Assembly (NCBI GenBank): GCA_023442215.1
Contig: JAEZMP010000604.1
Span: 1-8,803, forward strand
Reading direction: 5' to 3'
DNA length: 8,803 bases
Origin: Pseudomonadota bacterium
GTDB taxonomy: Bacteria; Pseudomonadota; Alphaproteobacteria; Rhizobiales; Segnochrobactraceae
Positions 6,023-8,803 of the stretch are shown in pieces (position 1 is the stretch's first letter; every line of letters begins with the position of its first letter). A program made the position numbers and the translations under genes. The notes beneath the pieces were generated by a model. That model did no database searches, had not been told where the DNA came from, and saw nothing but the letters and a program-made list of their open reading frames with translations.

Positions 6023-6050
6023 TTCCAGACTGCATCTGGTCTAGTCTGAA
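6023..6050. promoter_or_regulatory. Overlapping dyads upstream of acnA; possible Irr-type (ICE-like) site
   Basis: TTC(C)AGACT at 6023-6031 pairs with AGTCTGAA at 6043-6050, eight pairs with one bulged C. Nested in it, CCAGA (6025-6029) pairs with TCTGG (6035-6039). The inner dyad has the AGA-N5-TCT spacing found in the core of the rhizobial iron control element (TTTAGAA-N3-TTCTAAA), but the outer T and A positions are not conserved. In rhizobia acnA is known to be under the heme/iron regulator Irr, which makes the site plausible, but the match is poor. TATAGG at 6060-6065 could be a -10 element; no good -35 was found. Confidence 0.25.
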
Positions 6051-6309
6051 CGGATTTGGTATAGGTCTTGCAACCCGCGACGACGCTTCGGCGCGGTGGC
6101 CATATAGGTGTGCCAACAGCGAGGACGGCCGGCAGGTCGCGCCCGCAATACGGCCAGCGCGACGAGCGCGGCCGCGGCGCCCTGCACTCGACCGGCCGCG
6201 CGCAGCCATCCATGCGCGCACTTCCCCGTGCGGCACGCACCCTCCAGAGCATCCCGGCCTCAGGTGGCTTCACCCGAGGCATGCGGGATGTGCTGGGATC
6301 GCAGAAACA

Positions 6310-6346
6310 GAGCGCCCTCCGGCGCCCATCCGGGCGCGGGGCGCTC
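6310..6346. promoter_or_regulatory. Long GC-rich hairpin in the acnA upstream region
   Basis: The outer arms GAGCGCCC (6310-6317) and GGGGCGCTC (6338-6346) give eight pairs. Inside, GCGCCC (6322-6327) and GGGCGC (6332-6337) give six more around the 4-nt loop ATCC, with a small asymmetric internal loop between. On the plus strand it is followed by AAAA; on the minus strand by TGTTTCTG, too few T residues for a confident terminator. It could be part of the acnA leader RNA or a bidirectional structure. Confidence 0.35.
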
Positions 6347-6439
6347 AAAATCGCCTGTCCGGTTCCGCCGGCGCAGGTGTCGGACTTTCGCATCCGGCGT
6401 GATTTCCGGTCCAGCCCGCAGGCTGAACGGAGACCGCGC

Positions 6440-6455
6440 CGGCAGCCGGCTGCCG
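6440..6455. repeat. Perfect 16-bp palindrome upstream of acnA
   Basis: CGGCAGCCGGCTGCCG is its own reverse complement. It follows a small CAGCC/GGCTG stem-loop (about 6413-6426) and precedes a second perfect palindrome, CCGGGCGCCCGG, at 6489-6500, which ends 13 bases before the acnA ribosome binding site. As palindromes without a loop they could be dimeric-protein sites as readily as RNA structure. Confidence 0.35.
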
Positions 6456-6528
6456 CAACACGCGCCGGCCCAGACCGTTTTGCTCATCCCGGGCGCCCGG
6501 CCCGGTCTCGAACAGGGGATTGCACTCC

Positions 6529-8803
<2,275 letters not shown>

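Larger units (their letters stand above)
5564..6528. other. Long non-coding gap between ccmA and acnA
   Basis: 965 bp in which I can support no protein gene. The open frames present are Arg/Pro/Ser-rich, lack motifs and overlap each other on both strands, as expected by chance at this G+C. One plus-strand frame (5691-6044) has a more helical composition but no ribosome binding site or family resemblance. Structure seen: a 10-bp palindrome CAATCGATTG at 5653-5662, about 90 bp upstream of the ccmA start; a minus-strand terminator-like hairpin at 5951-5972; a dyad cluster at 6023-6050; the heptamer TATAGGT twice (6060-6066 and 6103-6109); and a series of GC-rich palindromes from 6310 to 6500. 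The least GC-rich part, about 6020-6110, is the best candidate for the acnA promoter, which would imply a leader of roughly 400 nt. Confidence 0.5.

Overview
The window looks like chromosomal DNA of a high-GC alphaproteobacterium, most likely of the order Hyphomicrobiales (Rhizobiales). Base composition is very G+C-rich throughout. The pairing of aconitase (acnA) with a divergent cytochrome c maturation (ccm) cluster, and a DUF1223 secreted protein nearby, is a familiar rhizobial arrangement. No transposase, integrase, tRNA, rRNA or CRISPR array was seen.

Layout, left to right. On the minus strand lie a truncated secreted DUF1223 protein (448 to the left edge), then ccmG (1340-699), ccmD (1525-1337) and ccmC (2376-1522). 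The last three are stitched together by ATGA stop/start overlaps, in the order ccmC-ccmD-ccmG. A 500-bp non-coding region (2377-2876) follows. It holds an AT-rich island full of dyad sequences and a structured leader. Next comes mntH (2877-4226, plus strand), a Mn2+/Fe2+ transporter of the Nramp family. It stops 6 bp short of the convergent end of ccmB (4913-4233), which overlaps ccmA (5563-4910) by GTGA. A 965-bp gap (5564-6528) without a supportable gene separates ccmA from the divergent acnA, which starts at 6529 (GTG) and runs off the right edge after 758 codons.

How the genes work together. CcmA, CcmB, CcmC and CcmD supply the heme-handling half of the System I cytochrome c maturation machine: CcmAB is the ABC module, CcmC hands heme to CcmE, and CcmD is a small membrane adaptor. 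CcmG keeps apocytochrome cysteines reduced in the periplasm. CcmE, F, H and I are not in the window. AcnA is an iron-sulfur TCA-cycle enzyme and MntH imports Mn2+/Fe2+, so much of the window concerns metal-dependent respiration.

The most unusual feature is that mntH, on the opposite strand, sits inside what is normally a contiguous ccmABC(D)G operon, splitting it into ccmAB and ccmCDG. The non-coding DNA around this junction and in the acnA-ccmA gap has the most unexplained structure: candidate metal-regulator operators, a hairpin-rich mntH leader, a minus-strand terminator-like hairpin with no gene in front of it, and several GC-rich palindromes ahead of acnA. I see no convincing new multi-gene system; the novelty is in gene order and regulatory DNA.
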